A stretch of DNA of 64,000 bases from Nocardiopsis alborubida (GCF_012396365.1 NZ_JAAXPG010000029.1:1-64000); one strand, 5' to 3'; shown: positions 16,429 through 25,538, counted from the first letter of the stretch. The notes: generated by a model from the sequence alone, not told the origin. Program-made: numbers and translations.

Positions 16429-17457
16429 CTACGCGCGGCGGACGTCCATGACCGACTCCCCGTCCTCGACCCGGTGCACGGCGTGCAGCGCGAGGTCGGC
16501 CTCGGCGAACAGTTCCTGGTACTCCTCCGCCGTGCGCAGCGGGGCGCCGTAGAGCACGAGCATGTACAGGCTCATCGCCTGGAGGAAGGGGGTGGCGCAC
16601 TCCCGCTGCGGAAGGTGCCCGATGATCAGCAGCCGGGACCGCTCACCCATCGCCGCGCGGACGTTGCTCAGGATTCGTACCGCTTCCGGCCGGGGCCAGT
16701 TCTGCATCACCCGCGCCATCAGGTAGACGTCCACTCCCGTCGGCACCCCGTCGAGGAAGCTGCCCCCCACCACGGCGCACCGGTCCGCCACGCCCCGCTC
16801 CCGCAGCAGCGGCCCGGCCCCGGACACCACGTGCGGAAGGTCGAACAGCACCCCCTCCATGCTCGGGTGGTGCCGCAGGACGGCGGCCAGCAGCGCGCCC
16901 TCTCCTCCGCCGAGGTCCGCCACACGCGCCGCGTCGGACAGGTCCACGTTCTCCAGGAGGGCGTCGACGGCCACGGACGTGTTCATCGCCCTGGTGAACA
17001 GCGACGCCGCCTCCCGCTCCTCCTCCAGGTAGGCGAACAGCGGGTGGCCGGTGTGCACCTCGAAGGCCGTACGGCCGGAACGCACCGCCTGCGACAGGCA
17101 GGTCCACGCCTGGAGGAAGGCGCCGTGCGTGCACATCCGGAACAGGTCGTACAGGCCGCTGGGGTCCCCGGCACGCAGGTGCCCGCCCGCCGCCGTCAGG
17201 GCGAACGACCCGGGCGCCGGCTCCGAGAGCAGCCCGCTCACCGTCCCGGCCCGCAGCACCGCCGTCAGAGTCTGCTCGGGGACCCCGGTGCGGCGGACCA
17301 GGTCCGCCACCGGGCGCGGCCCGTCCGCCAGATCCTCCACCACGTCCAGTTCGACTATCGCGACGACGGCGTGCATGAGCATCGCCGACGACACCAGTCG
17401 GTTCAGCGGCAGGTCCGTGCGCTCCGCGCGTACAGTGGCCTCGTCCATCGCACCCAC
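16429..17457 (-). CDS. Second SAM-dependent methyltransferase of the cyclodipeptide cluster
   Basis: A 342-residue O-methyltransferase-family protein with an N-terminal winged-helix dimerisation domain and the SAM loop VADLGGGEGALL, then FDLPHVV and a RVMQNWPRPEA segment. The usual catalytic His of plant-type O-methyltransferases (H in NVIHNWDD of the other copy) is replaced by Gln here (VMQNW), so it may act on a different atom, for example a ring nitrogen; that is inference. The GTG at 17457 has a GGGAGGA site about eight bases away; ATG 17448 is the alternative. It converges on the synthase gene. Confidence 0.88.
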   Translation of the reverse strand: MGAMDEATVRAERTDLPLNRLVSSAMLMHAVVAIVELDVVEDLADGPRPVADLVRRTGVPEQTLTAVLRAGTVSGLLSEPAPGSFALTAAGGHLRAGDPSGLYDLFRMCTHGAFLQAWTCLSQAVRSGRTAFEVHTGHPLFAYLEEEREAASLFTRAMNTSVAVDALLENVDLSDAARVADLGGGEGALLAAVLRHHPSMEGVLFDLPHVVSGAGPLLRERGVADRCAVVGGSFLDGVPTGVDVYLMARVMQNWPRPEAVRILSNVRAAMGERSRLLIIGHLPQRECATPFLQAMSLYMLVLYGAPLRTAEEYQELFAEADLALHAVHRVEDGESVMDVRRA

Positions 17458-17650
17458 AGTCGGTCCTCCCGGGGGACGTCGTCATCGAGGTCGACGCGGC
17501 TACCCTTCCGGGACACGGCGCCGACCTCTCAAGACTACGCGGAGTGCGCGAATCTGTTCTCTGGGTTGTGGAAAACGTGCCGGGGCGGGAACGGCCCCCG
17601 CCGCGGCCGGGGCGCGTGCGCGGCGGCCGGGAGAACGGAGGGCCCGGGGT

Positions 17651-18508
17651 TCAGGGGGTGCGGGCTCCGTCGGCGGCGTAGGCCTCCACCAGAGCGGTCA
17701 GCACCTGGGAGCAGCCCGCGTCGACGGTGAGCGCGGCGACGTCGTCGGCGCGGGTGGCGCCCCGGTTGAGGATCACCACCGGCTTGCCCTGCTCGACGGC
17801 GCGCTTGACGTAGCGCCGCCCCGAGAAGACGGTCAGCGACGAACCCGCCACCAGCAGCGCCCGCGCGCCGTCCACCATCGCGTAGCCCTCCAGCACGCGC
17901 GCCTTGGGCACGTTCTCGCCGAAGTAGACGATGTCGGGCTTGAGCACGCCGCCGCAGCCCTCGCAGTCGGCCACCCGGAACCCCTCGGTGGAGGCCAGGA
18001 CCGCGTCGGCGTCGGGGGCGACCTCCACGTCGGGGACCCCGTCGGCGAAGCCGGGGTTGAGCGCGCTCAGGCGTTCGGCCAGGCTCTCGCGGGAGACCAC
18101 GGCCGAGCAGGCCAGGCAGACGACGCGGTCGTAGCGGCCGTGCAGGTCGATCACCCGCCTGCTGCCCGCGGCCCCGTGCAGGGTGTCCACGTTCTGGGTG
18201 ATGACGCCCGCCAGGGCGCCGCCCGCCTCCAGCGCGGCCAGCGCGCGGTGGCCGTCGTTGGGGCGGGTCCGGTGCACGTGGCGCCAGCCCACGTGGTTGC
18301 GGGCCCAGTAGTGGCGGCGGAACGCCGCGTCGCCGACGAACTGCTGGTAGGTCATGGGCTTGCGCGGCGGTGAGTCCGGGCCGCGGTAGTCGGGGATGCC
18401 CGAGTCCGTGGACAGGCCCGCGCCGGTCAGCGCGACCACCGGGCCCGAGCCGAGGACCTCGCGCATCCGGGCCGCCAGGAGGGCCGGGTCGTCGAGCGTG
18501 TTCCTCAC
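17651..18508 (-). CDS. Sir2-family NAD-dependent protein deacylase (SIRT4-like)
   Basis: A 285-residue sirtuin. NAD-binding and catalytic motifs are complete: GAGLSTDSGIPDYRG, TQNVD, the catalytic His in IDLHGRYDRVVC, the zinc site CLAC...CEGCGG and GSSLTVF near the end. It would remove acyl groups from lysines at the expense of NAD. The insertion between the two cysteine pairs (about 60 residues) is long, as in SIRT4-type bacterial members. It starts at GTG 18508 and stands alone on the minus strand. Confidence 0.93.
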   Translation of the reverse strand: MRNTLDDPALLAARMREVLGSGPVVALTGAGLSTDSGIPDYRGPDSPPRKPMTYQQFVGDAAFRRHYWARNHVGWRHVHRTRPNDGHRALAALEAGGALAGVITQNVDTLHGAAGSRRVIDLHGRYDRVVCLACSAVVSRESLAERLSALNPGFADGVPDVEVAPDADAVLASTEGFRVADCEGCGGVLKPDIVYFGENVPKARVLEGYAMVDGARALLVAGSSLTVFSGRRYVKRAVEQGKPVVILNRGATRADDVAALTVDAGCSQVLTALVEAYAADGARTP

Positions 18509-18678
18509 GCCTTCGAGGGTACGCGGCGCCCCGGTGCGGGCGCCGCCACCCCGCCGGGTGCGGTTGCCGTCCCGCCGGTCACCGCCTCAGCGTGCTCCAG
18601 TGCCTCCACGGCCCACGCCGACTCCGCTCTGGTCGTCGTGGCCTTGTACCGGTGGCGGGTTTCCGGCGGCGGCTGTGT

Positions 18679-19305
18679 TCAGGTGAAGGCGGTGACGCCC
18701 TCGTACTCTCCCTGGCGGGCTTGGCCGACGACCTCGTACTCGATGAGCAGCAGGCCGTTCGGCGTGGCCTCGTGGCGCACCAGACGGAGATCGAGGGGTG
18801 CGCCGCGGTCCGTCAGCAGAGGCCGACCGGTGCGGATGACGGTGGGCGCGACCACCAGGCGGAGCACGTCGACCAGGCCCGCCGACAGCAGTGAGTCGCC
18901 GAGGCGGGCGCTGCCGTGGACCTGGAGTTCCCGTCCCGGCCGGGACCCGAGTTCGCCGACCGTCCGGACCGGGTCGCCCCTGAGGACGGTCGTGGGGTTC
19001 CAGTTCCCCTCGGTGAGGGTGTTCGTCACGACGTACTTCGGCAGGGTGTTCATCCGTTCGGCGAACGGGTCGGCCGGGTCGGTGATCCGCGGCCAGTCGC
19101 GCGCGAACGCCTCGTAGGTCCGCCGTCCGAGCAGCAGGCCGTCGGCGAGGTCCAGCCAGTCCGAGGCGCGCTGGACGAACGTCGCGTCCATGTGGGGAAC
19201 GAGCCACCCGCCGCGTGTGAAACCGCCGCTGGTGTCCTCCTCCGGGGAGCCGGGCCCCTGGCTGACCCCGTCGAGCGTGACGAACTCGGTGAGGGCGATC
19301 CTCAT
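18679..19305 (-). CDS. Dihydrofolate reductase family protein (RibD C-terminal-like)
   Basis: A 208-residue protein of the RibD C-terminal / DHFR-like family. The opening FVTLDGVSQGPG, LLLGRRTYEAF, YVVTNTL and the GSARLGDSLL segment are the conserved parts of this NADPH-binding fold. It is the third gene of an operon, with its ATG overlapping the stop of the SRPBCC gene. Such proteins commonly accompany ArsR/SRPBCC pairs, but their natural substrate is not known; folate metabolism should not be assumed. Confidence 0.88.
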   Translation of the reverse strand: MRIALTEFVTLDGVSQGPGSPEEDTSGGFTRGGWLVPHMDATFVQRASDWLDLADGLLLGRRTYEAFARDWPRITDPADPFAERMNTLPKYVVTNTLTEGNWNPTTVLRGDPVRTVGELGSRPGRELQVHGSARLGDSLLSAGLVDVLRLVVAPTVIRTGRPLLTDRGAPLDLRLVRHEATPNGLLLIEYEVVGQARQGEYEGVTAFT

Positions 19306-19778
19306 CGCGGGGCCGTGCCTTCGGCGAGCGCGGCCAACTGGTCGGCCACCGACCCCCAGCCCTCGGCGAAGCCGAGCTTCTCGTGACGGGCGCGGGCCTC
19401 CGGGTCACCGTGCCGGACGAGGATCCGGTAGTCCGTGCCCTCCGGGTGGTCGTCCAGTGTGATCGTGGCGGTCATCGCGACCGGAGCGGGGGTCGCGGGG
19501 CGCCATGTGCCGTCGACCGCGTTGGTGAACACGATCCGTTCGAGTTCGTCGACGGCGAGGAAGCACGCGTCCGTGTGCGGGACGAACTCGTCCCCGTCGT
19601 CGCTCAGCCGGGTCACGAAAGCCCCTCCGGGCCGCAGGTCCAGGCGGTCCACACGGCAGAGGGACGGGGCCGGGACCCACCACTGCTCAAGCCGGGACGG
19701 GTCGGTCCAGGCGTTCCACACGGTTGCGCGCGGGGCGCGGATGACCCGCTCCAGGGCGAGGTCGAGGTCGGGGTTCAC
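19302..19778 (-). CDS. SRPBCC (AHSA1-like) domain protein
   Basis: A 158-residue START-like protein of the activator-of-Hsp90 type. The family pattern is visible as VIRAPRATVWNAWTDPSRLEQWW at the start (shown here as two conserved blocks, IRAPRATVWNAW and LEQWW), PGGAF in the middle and the closing helix GFAEGWGSVADQLAAL. It would form a hydrophobic ligand-binding cavity. The GTG start overlaps the ArsR stop and its own stop overlaps the reductase start, so the three genes are co-translated. Confidence 0.88.
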   Translation of the reverse strand: MNPDLDLALERVIRAPRATVWNAWTDPSRLEQWWVPAPSLCRVDRLDLRPGGAFVTRLSDDGDEFVPHTDACFLAVDELERIVFTNAVDGTWRPATPAPVAMTATITLDDHPEGTDYRILVRHGDPEARARHEKLGFAEGWGSVADQLAALAEGTAPR

Positions 19779-20113
19779 TGCCTTCTCTCCTTCGTGTCGG
19801 TGACGAACCGTTCGAGGCGGTCGGTGCGCCCCTCCCAGGTCCGGCGCTGCTCGGAGAGCCAGTCGTCGACGAGGGCGAGCCGTTCGCGGTTGAGCACACA
19901 GGTGCGCACCCGGCCGGACTTGACCGTGCGGATGAGCCCGTTCGATTCGAGCGTCCGCACGTGCTTCATGAACGAGGGGAGGGTCATCGGGAACTCGCTG
20001 GCGAGGTCGCCGACGCTCGTGGGCCCGCGGCCGAGGCGCCGGACGACGGCGCGCCGGGTCGGGTCGGCTAGGGCGAGGAACACCCCGTCGAGCTCCGCCG
20101 GATACTGTGCCAT
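19775..20113 (-). CDS. ArsR-family transcriptional regulator
   Basis: A 112-residue winged-helix repressor of the ArsR type usually found before SRPBCC genes. ALADPTRRAVVRRL and the recognition helix TLPSFMKHVRTLESNGLI are characteristic. No metal-binding cysteines are present, so it is not a metal sensor of the classical kind. It leads a three-gene operon, and repeats at its own promoter suggest autoregulation. Confidence 0.9.
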   Translation of the reverse strand: MAQYPAELDGVFLALADPTRRAVVRRLGRGPTSVGDLASEFPMTLPSFMKHVRTLESNGLIRTVKSGRVRTCVLNRERLALVDDWLSEQRRTWEGRTDRLERFVTDTKERRQ

Positions 20114-20115
20114 GC

Positions 20116-20160
20116 GGCTAAGTGTGCCAGCTCATGACGGTTAGCTCAAGGGCTAAGTGT
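20116..20160. promoter_or_regulatory. Operator repeats of the ArsR/SRPBCC operon
   Basis: GGCTAAGTGT occurs twice, at 20116-20125 and 20151-20160, exactly 35 bp apart. The second copy also forms the inverted repeat TTAGC (20141-20145) / GCTAA (20152-20156). The element abuts the ArsR start codon at 20113. Confidence 0.6.
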
Positions 20161-20268
20161 TGGGTCGTGCGGACGACCGCGGACCTTCGCCGTCCGTTAC
20201 GGGGGCTCACCTGTGGGGCGGCCCCGCAGGGGAGTCCGTCCCGTGTGGGCGCCGCCGCCCCGCCGGGG

Positions 20269-21057
20269 TCAGGCGGCGCGCTCCAGCTTCTCCACGGCGC
20301 GGGACAGGACCTCCTCGAAATCCTCCGCCATCCGCTCGTTCTCCTCGGTCGCCATCCGCACCCGGTGGGAGTCCATGCAGTCCATGTCGATCTCGTCCGG
20401 GCACGCCTCCATCAGCTCATAGGTCGACACGTCCGAGCTGTCCCCGGCGTTCATCCCCACCAGGACGAAGTACACCTCTCCTACCTGGCCCTACGCGGTG
20501 CGCGCGGCCATCGCCGTGCGCTCGCCGTACAGCGTCACGGAGAACATGCCCCCGCCCTCGGGGAGGGCGGGCGAGTCCCTGGAGACGAGTGCGCCCTCCA
20601 TGCGGGTACCGCCCACGGACACGCTCATCCTGGAGCAGGTGTCCAGCAGGTGACCGAACCCGGTGCCCTCGACCGGAGCGTCGCCGAAGTCCCCCGAGAC
20701 CAGGACGTAGCCGTAGACGGCCGAGCCCGACGAGGACCCGGACGGGGCCGCGATCTGGGCCGCCCCCTCGGCGGCCCCCGCGGGCAGCCGCCCGGTGCCC
20801 CCGTTGAGGACGGCGCCGCACTCGGCCGGTTCCACGTCGCCGAAGTCGTCGGTGCCCGCCTCACCGCCGAAGTCCACTCCCTGGAGCTCGTCGACGTCCA
20901 GCTCGTCGACGTCGAACCCGTCGGGGTAGGCGTTCGAGGACGGCAGCAGGGCCTCCAGGCGTGGGCTGTCCCGGAGGTCGAGCTGGGGGCCGCAGCCGGT
21001 GGTCAGGACCAGGGCCGCGAGGAGGGGCAGGGCGCCGTGGCGGTGCAGGGGAGCCAA
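20269..21057 (-). pseudogene. Lipoprotein gene interrupted by an in-frame amber codon
   Basis: The reading frame opens at TTG 21057 with a lipoprotein signal (LLAALVLTTGC) and runs for 188 residues of an exported Gly/Asp-rich protein with alternating strands (YGYVLVSGDFGD, FSVTLYGERTAM). It then meets TAG at 20493-20491. Exactly in the same frame it continues for a further 73 codons (EVYFVLVGMNAGDSS... ending EKLERAA) to TGA. Nothing separates the two parts except the one stop codon, so a single nonsense substitution in an otherwise intact gene of about 262 codons is the simplest reading. No family was recognised. The product, if the first part is made, would be a truncated surface lipoprotein. 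Confidence 0.65.
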
Positions 21058-21246
21058 AGGGGGAACCTTCGTCGTCGTGTCAGTGGTGTACCGACACGTT
21101 CCGACGCCGCCGGAACACGTGAGGTTCCCGTCCTCTCCTGGCCGAGTCCGGTCGGACCCCCGGCCCGTTCGGCCGGGCCCCGCCGAAGCCCCCGGTCGGG
21201 CTTCCGCCGAAGCCGCCCTTCCTCCGGCCGGGCCCCGGACAGCAGA

Positions 21247-21282
21247 GGGCCCGGCGGACACCCGCAGGTGCCCGCCGGGCCC
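21247..21282 (-). terminator. Terminator of pyruvate carboxylase
   Basis: Arms of 16 bp (21247-21262 and 21267-21282) with one mismatch and a CGCA loop lie 45 bp beyond the pyc stop codon. Confidence 0.65.
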
Positions 21283-21326
21283 GAACCGGTCGGCCGGACG
21301 GCCGATCCGCCGCCCTGGTGCCGGAC

Positions 21327-24300
21327 TCAGCCGAGGCAGACCAGCAGGTCGCCGCCCTCCACCTTCTGCACCCGGTCGACCGCCACCCGCGTGACCGTCC
21401 CCGACACGGACGCGGTGATCGCGGCCTCCATCTTCATCGCCTCGATGGTGGCCACCGTCGCGCCGGCCTCAACCGCGTCGCCCTCGGCGACCGTCAGGGT
21501 CACCGCGCCCGCGAAGGGCGCCGCGACCTGCCCGGGGTCGCCTCGGTCCGCCTTCTCGGCGGCCCGCACCTGCGAGGCCAGGGCCCGGTCGCGGATCTGG
21601 AGCGGGCGCAGCTGGTCGTTGAGCGTGGCCATCACCGTGCGCACGCCGCGCTCGTCGGCCTCGCCCACCGCCTCCAGCTGGATGAGCAGCCGCACGCCCG
21701 GCGACAGGTCCACCGAGTACTCCTCGCCCGCGCGCAGACCGTAGAAGAAGTCCGCGCTGGAGAGCACGCTGGTGTCGCCGTAGGCGGCCCGGTGCTCCTC
21801 GAACTCCCGCGTCGGGCCGGGGAAGAGCAGCCGGTTGAGCGTGGCCCGCCGGTCCTCGGCCAGCCCCGCGCGGTCCTGCTCGCCCAGCTCCTGCGCGGCC
21901 CGCGCCTCGGACCGCCCCTGGAGCGCCCGCGTGCGGAAGGGCTCGGGCCACCCGCCCGGCGGAACGCCCAGCTCACCGCGCAGGAACCCCACCACCGAGT
22001 CCGGGACGTCGAAGCGCCCGGGGTCGGCCTCGAAGTCGGCCGGGGAGACCCCCGCGCCGACCAGGTGCAGCGCCAGGTCGCCCACGACCTTGGAGGAGGG
22101 GGTGACCTTCACCAGGCGCCCGAGCATCCGGTCGGCGGCGCCGTACATCGCCTCGACCTCCTCGAAGTGCTCGCCCAGCCCCAGCGCGACCGCCTGCGTG
22201 CGCAGGTTGGACAGCTGCCCGCCCGGGATCTCGTGGTGGTACACCCGGCCGGTGGGGGAGGACAGCCCGGCCTCGAAGGGCGCGTAGACCCGGCGCACCG
22301 ACTCCCAGTACGGCTCCAGTTCGTTGACCGCGTCCAGGCTCAGGCCCGTGGCGTGCTCGGAGTGGTCGAAGGCGGCCACGATCGCCGACAGCGACGGCTG
22401 GGAGGTGGTGCCCGCCATGGACGCCACCGCGCCGTCCACCGCGTCCGCCCCGGCGTTCACCGCCGCCAGGTAGGTGGCCAGCTGTCCGCCCGGGGTGTCG
22501 TGGGTGTGCACGTGCACCGGCAGGTCGAACTCGCTGCGCAGCGCCGTGACCAGCTTCTCGGCGGCCGGGGCGCGCAGCAGACCGGCCATGTCCTTGATCG
22601 CGAGCACGTGCGCGCCCGCGTCCACGATCCGCTCGGCCAGCTTGAGGTAGTAGTCCAGCGTGTAGAGCTTCTCGCCGGGGTCGGACAGGTCCGAGGTGTA
22701 GCACAGCGCCACCTCGGCCACCGAGGTCCCGGTCGCGCGCACGGCCTCGATGGCCGGGCGCATCTGCTCGACGTCGTTGAGCGCGTCGAAGATCCGGAAG
22801 ACGTCCACGCCCGTCTCGGCGGCCTCGCGCACGAACGCGTCGGTCACCTCCGTGGGGTAGGGGGTGTATCCCACGGTGTTGCGCCCTCGCAGCAGCATCT
22901 GGAGGCAGATGTTGGGCACCGCCTCGCGCAGCGCCGCCAGCCGCTCCCAGGGGTCCTCGGCCAGGAAGCGCAGCGCCACGTCGTAGGTGGCGCCGCCCCA
23001 GCACTCCAGGGACAGCAGCTCGGGCATCGTGTGCGCGACCACGGGCGCCGCGGCCAGCAGGTCGCGGGTGCGCACCCGGGTGGCCAGCAGGGACTGGTGG
23101 GCGTCGCGGAAGGTGGTGTCGGTGACGCCCAGGTTCGGCGACTCGCGCAGCCACCGCGCGAACCCCTCCGGGCCCAGCTCCGCCAGGCGCTGGCGCGAAC
23201 CCGGGGGCGGCGACCCGGCGGCCTCGGGCAGCGGTGGCAGCTTGGTGGCGGGGTCCACCAGCTGGGGGCGCTCCCCGTGCGGCTTGTTCACCGTGACGTC
23301 GGCCAGGTAGGTGAGCAGGCGCGTGCCGCGGTCGGCGGAGGGCCGCGCGGTCAGCAGGTGCGGGCGCTCCTCGATGAAGGAGGTGGTGATCCGCCCGGCC
23401 TGGAAGTCGGGGTCGTCCAGCACCGCCTGGAGGAAGGGGATGTTGGTGGCGATGCTGCGGATGCGGAACTCGGCCACGGCCCGGCGCGCCCGGCTGACCG
23501 CGGTGGCCAGGTCGCGGCCCCGGCAGGTGAGCTTGACCAGCAGCGAGTCGAAGTGCGGGCTGATCTCGGTGCCCGCCGCGGAGGTGCCGCCGTCCAGGCG
23601 GATGCCCGAGCCGCCGGGGGAGCGGTAGGCGCTGATGGTCCCGGTGTCGGGGCGGAAGCCGTTGGCGGGGTCCTCGGTGGTGATGCGGCACTGGAGCGCG
23701 GCGCCGCGCACGTAGACGCCCTCCTGGGAGATGCCCAGGTCGGACAGGGTCTCGCCGGAGGCGATCCGCAGCTGGGACTGCACCAGGTCCACGTCGGTGA
23801 TCTCCTCGGTCACCGTGTGCTCAACCTGGATGCGCGGGTTCATCTCGATGAAGACGTGGCTGCCGTCGGCGCCGACCAGGAACTCGACCGTGCCCGCGTT
23901 GCGGTAGCCGATCCGGCGGGCGAAGCGCACCGCGTCCGCGCAGATGCGGTCGCGCAGGTTCGGGTCGAGGTTGGGCGCGGGGGCCAGCTCGATGACCTTC
24001 TGGTGGCGCCGCTGGAGGGAGCAGTCGCGCTCGTAGAGGTGCACGACGCCGCCCTCGCCGTCGGCGAGGATCTGTACCTCGATGTGGCGGGGGTCGACCA
24101 CCGCGCGCTCCAGGAACACGGTGGCGTCGCCGAACGCGGCGGCGGCCTCGCGCATGGCGGCCTCCACCGACTCGCGCAGCCGCTCGGGGTCCTGGACGCG
24201 GCGCATGCCCCGCCCGCCCCCTCCGGCCACGGCCTTGACGAAGAGCGGGAAGCCGATCCGCTCGGAGGCGGCCACCAGGGCCTCCACGTCGTCGGAGGGC

Positions 24301-24707
24301 TCGCTGGACTCCAGGACGGGCACGCCCGCGTCCCGGGCGGCGGCCACGGCGCTGGCCTTGTTGCCGGTCAGTTCCAGCACGTCGGCGGGCGGGCCCACGA
24401 AGGTGATCCCGGCGCGCTCGCACGCGCGGGCCAGCTCGGGGTTCTCCGACAGGAAGCCGTAGCCGGGGTAGACGGCGTCGGCCCCGGCCCGGCGGGCTGC
24501 GCCCACGATCTCGTCCACGGACAGGTAGGCGCGCACCGGGTGGCCGGGTTCGCCGATCTGGTAGGCCTCGTCGGCCTTGAGCCGGTGCAGGGAGCCGCGG
24601 TCCTCGTGGGGGAAGACGGCGACGGTGCGGGCGCCCAACTCGTAACCGGCGCGCAGCGCGCGGATGGCGATCTCGCCCCGGTTGGCCACGAGCACTTTAC
24701 GGAACAT
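21327..24707 (-). CDS. pyc: Pyruvate carboxylase
   Basis: A 1126-residue biotin enzyme that carboxylates pyruvate to oxaloacetate using ATP and bicarbonate. In order it shows the biotin carboxylase domain (ANRGEIAIRALRA at the start, the ATP-grasp loop GGGGRGMR, EMNPRIQVEHTVTE), the carboxyltransferase barrel (LGVTDTTFRDAHQSLLATR, HVHTHDTPGG), and a C-terminal biotin carrier with EAMKME, the biotinylated lysine being Lys1092. The full length of a single-chain enzyme is present. The ATG at 24707 has a GGAGGAG site; an upstream in-frame start at 24761 is less likely. It is transcribed alone and followed by a strong hairpin. Confidence 0.97.
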   Translation of the reverse strand: MFRKVLVANRGEIAIRALRAGYELGARTVAVFPHEDRGSLHRLKADEAYQIGEPGHPVRAYLSVDEIVGAARRAGADAVYPGYGFLSENPELARACERAGITFVGPPADVLELTGNKASAVAAARDAGVPVLESSEPSDDVEALVAASERIGFPLFVKAVAGGGGRGMRRVQDPERLRESVEAAMREAAAAFGDATVFLERAVVDPRHIEVQILADGEGGVVHLYERDCSLQRRHQKVIELAPAPNLDPNLRDRICADAVRFARRIGYRNAGTVEFLVGADGSHVFIEMNPRIQVEHTVTEEITDVDLVQSQLRIASGETLSDLGISQEGVYVRGAALQCRITTEDPANGFRPDTGTISAYRSPGGSGIRLDGGTSAAGTEISPHFDSLLVKLTCRGRDLATAVSRARRAVAEFRIRSIATNIPFLQAVLDDPDFQAGRITTSFIEERPHLLTARPSADRGTRLLTYLADVTVNKPHGERPQLVDPATKLPPLPEAAGSPPPGSRQRLAELGPEGFARWLRESPNLGVTDTTFRDAHQSLLATRVRTRDLLAAAPVVAHTMPELLSLECWGGATYDVALRFLAEDPWERLAALREAVPNICLQMLLRGRNTVGYTPYPTEVTDAFVREAAETGVDVFRIFDALNDVEQMRPAIEAVRATGTSVAEVALCYTSDLSDPGEKLYTLDYYLKLAERIVDAGAHVLAIKDMAGLLRAPAAEKLVTALRSEFDLPVHVHTHDTPGGQLATYLAAVNAGADAVDGAVASMAGTTSQPSLSAIVAAFDHSEHATGLSLDAVNELEPYWESVRRVYAPFEAGLSSPTGRVYHHEIPGGQLSNLRTQAVALGLGEHFEEVEAMYGAADRMLGRLVKVTPSSKVVGDLALHLVGAGVSPADFEADPGRFDVPDSVVGFLRGELGVPPGGWPEPFRTRALQGRSEARAAQELGEQDRAGLAEDRRATLNRLLFPGPTREFEEHRAAYGDTSVLSSADFFYGLRAGEEYSVDLSPGVRLLIQLEAVGEADERGVRTVMATLNDQLRPLQIRDRALASQVRAAEKADRGDPGQVAAPFAGAVTLTVAEGDAVEAGATVATIEAMKMEAAITASVSGTVTRVAVDRVQKVEGGDLLVCLG

Positions 24708-24945
24708 GGCGCACTCCTCCTGGTCGGTCAGGCGTGGTGCCGGGGGCGGAAGGACCGGCACCGTCGCCGGGGCCCGCGGCCCGCGGCCGGATGGAACACC
24801 CGTACGTTAACCAGAAGAGGGTTCGGTAAAACCCACCGGGGCCGTCCTTCGCGCTGAGTACGGCTCCCGGCGGGCGTTCCGGGACGCCCGCGTGTCGCGT
24901 GCGCCGCCGGCGCCTCGGCGCGCCCCGCCCGGGGCCGGGCTCACG

Positions 24946-25533
24946 TCACACCCGGGGAGGGGCGTCCGTCCGGGCGGCCTCGTCGCCGCTCGCGTCCGCA
25001 GGTCGCGCCGGGTAGGTGACGACGTGGTCGGCGCGCACGACGGCCCCCGGCGTGAGCCGGGCGGCGTCCACGCGGTGAGCGGCCAGGACGTGGAGGACCT
25101 CGTGGCCGCGGGCGAGCAGGTGGTCGGCGATGATGCGCCGGTGGCACCGCCACCACACCGCCTCCGAGCACATCACGGCGGCGCGGTGGTCCGCGCCCGC
25201 CTCACGCAACCGGGCGAGCCCCGAGCCGAACTCGGCGGAGAGTCCGTGGTCGGCGTAGTTGTGGAAGCTGCGGTTGCGCCAGAACCCGTTGACCTCGGGG
25301 GAGACGTCCTTGGCGACCGGGCGCCGACCGCCGAGTTCCGCGACGCGCGAGTAGCGTACGCCGACACCGCGCAGGGACTCGGCGAGGACGTCCTCGTCGA
25401 ACTGCGGATTGCGGCGCGAACCCGGGAGCCTGCGCACGTCGACCACCACGTGCACGTCGTTCTCGTGCAGCAGTGCGGCGAACTCCTCGAACGTGCGGTC
25501 GGAGTGGCCGACGGTGAGGAACGGCGACGCCAT
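24946..25533 (-). CDS. DUF488 family protein
   Basis: A 195-residue DUF488 protein. The family pattern is seen in LTVGHSDRTFEEF, VVDVRRLPGSRRNPQF, YSRVAELGG and MCSEAVWWRCHRRIIADHL, with the conserved cysteine/histidine region near residue 120. The function of the family is unsettled. It follows the TUDOR-like gene by five bases on the minus strand, so the two are probably co-transcribed. Confidence 0.9.
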   Translation of the reverse strand: MASPFLTVGHSDRTFEEFAALLHENDVHVVVDVRRLPGSRRNPQFDEDVLAESLRGVGVRYSRVAELGGRRPVAKDVSPEVNGFWRNRSFHNYADHGLSAEFGSGLARLREAGADHRAAVMCSEAVWWRCHRRIIADHLLARGHEVLHVLAAHRVDAARLTPGAVVRADHVVTYPARPADASGDEAARTDAPPRV

Positions 25534-25538
25534 CGCGG

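Noticed and set aside
20269..20475. Separate 68-residue gene starting at GTG 20475
   Set aside because: It is in the same frame as the lipoprotein gene, separated from it by one stop codon and a few codons, and lacks a ribosome site of its own.
20491..20493. Programmed recoding (pyrrolysine) at the amber codon
   Set aside because: There is no nearby sign of pyrrolysine genes and actinomycetes do not generally use them; a nonsense mutation is simpler.
21318..24857. Very long open frame on the + strand opposite pyruvate carboxylase
   Set aside because: It mirrors the high-GC codon bias of the pyc gene on the other strand, has no recognisable domain, and pyc itself is unambiguous.
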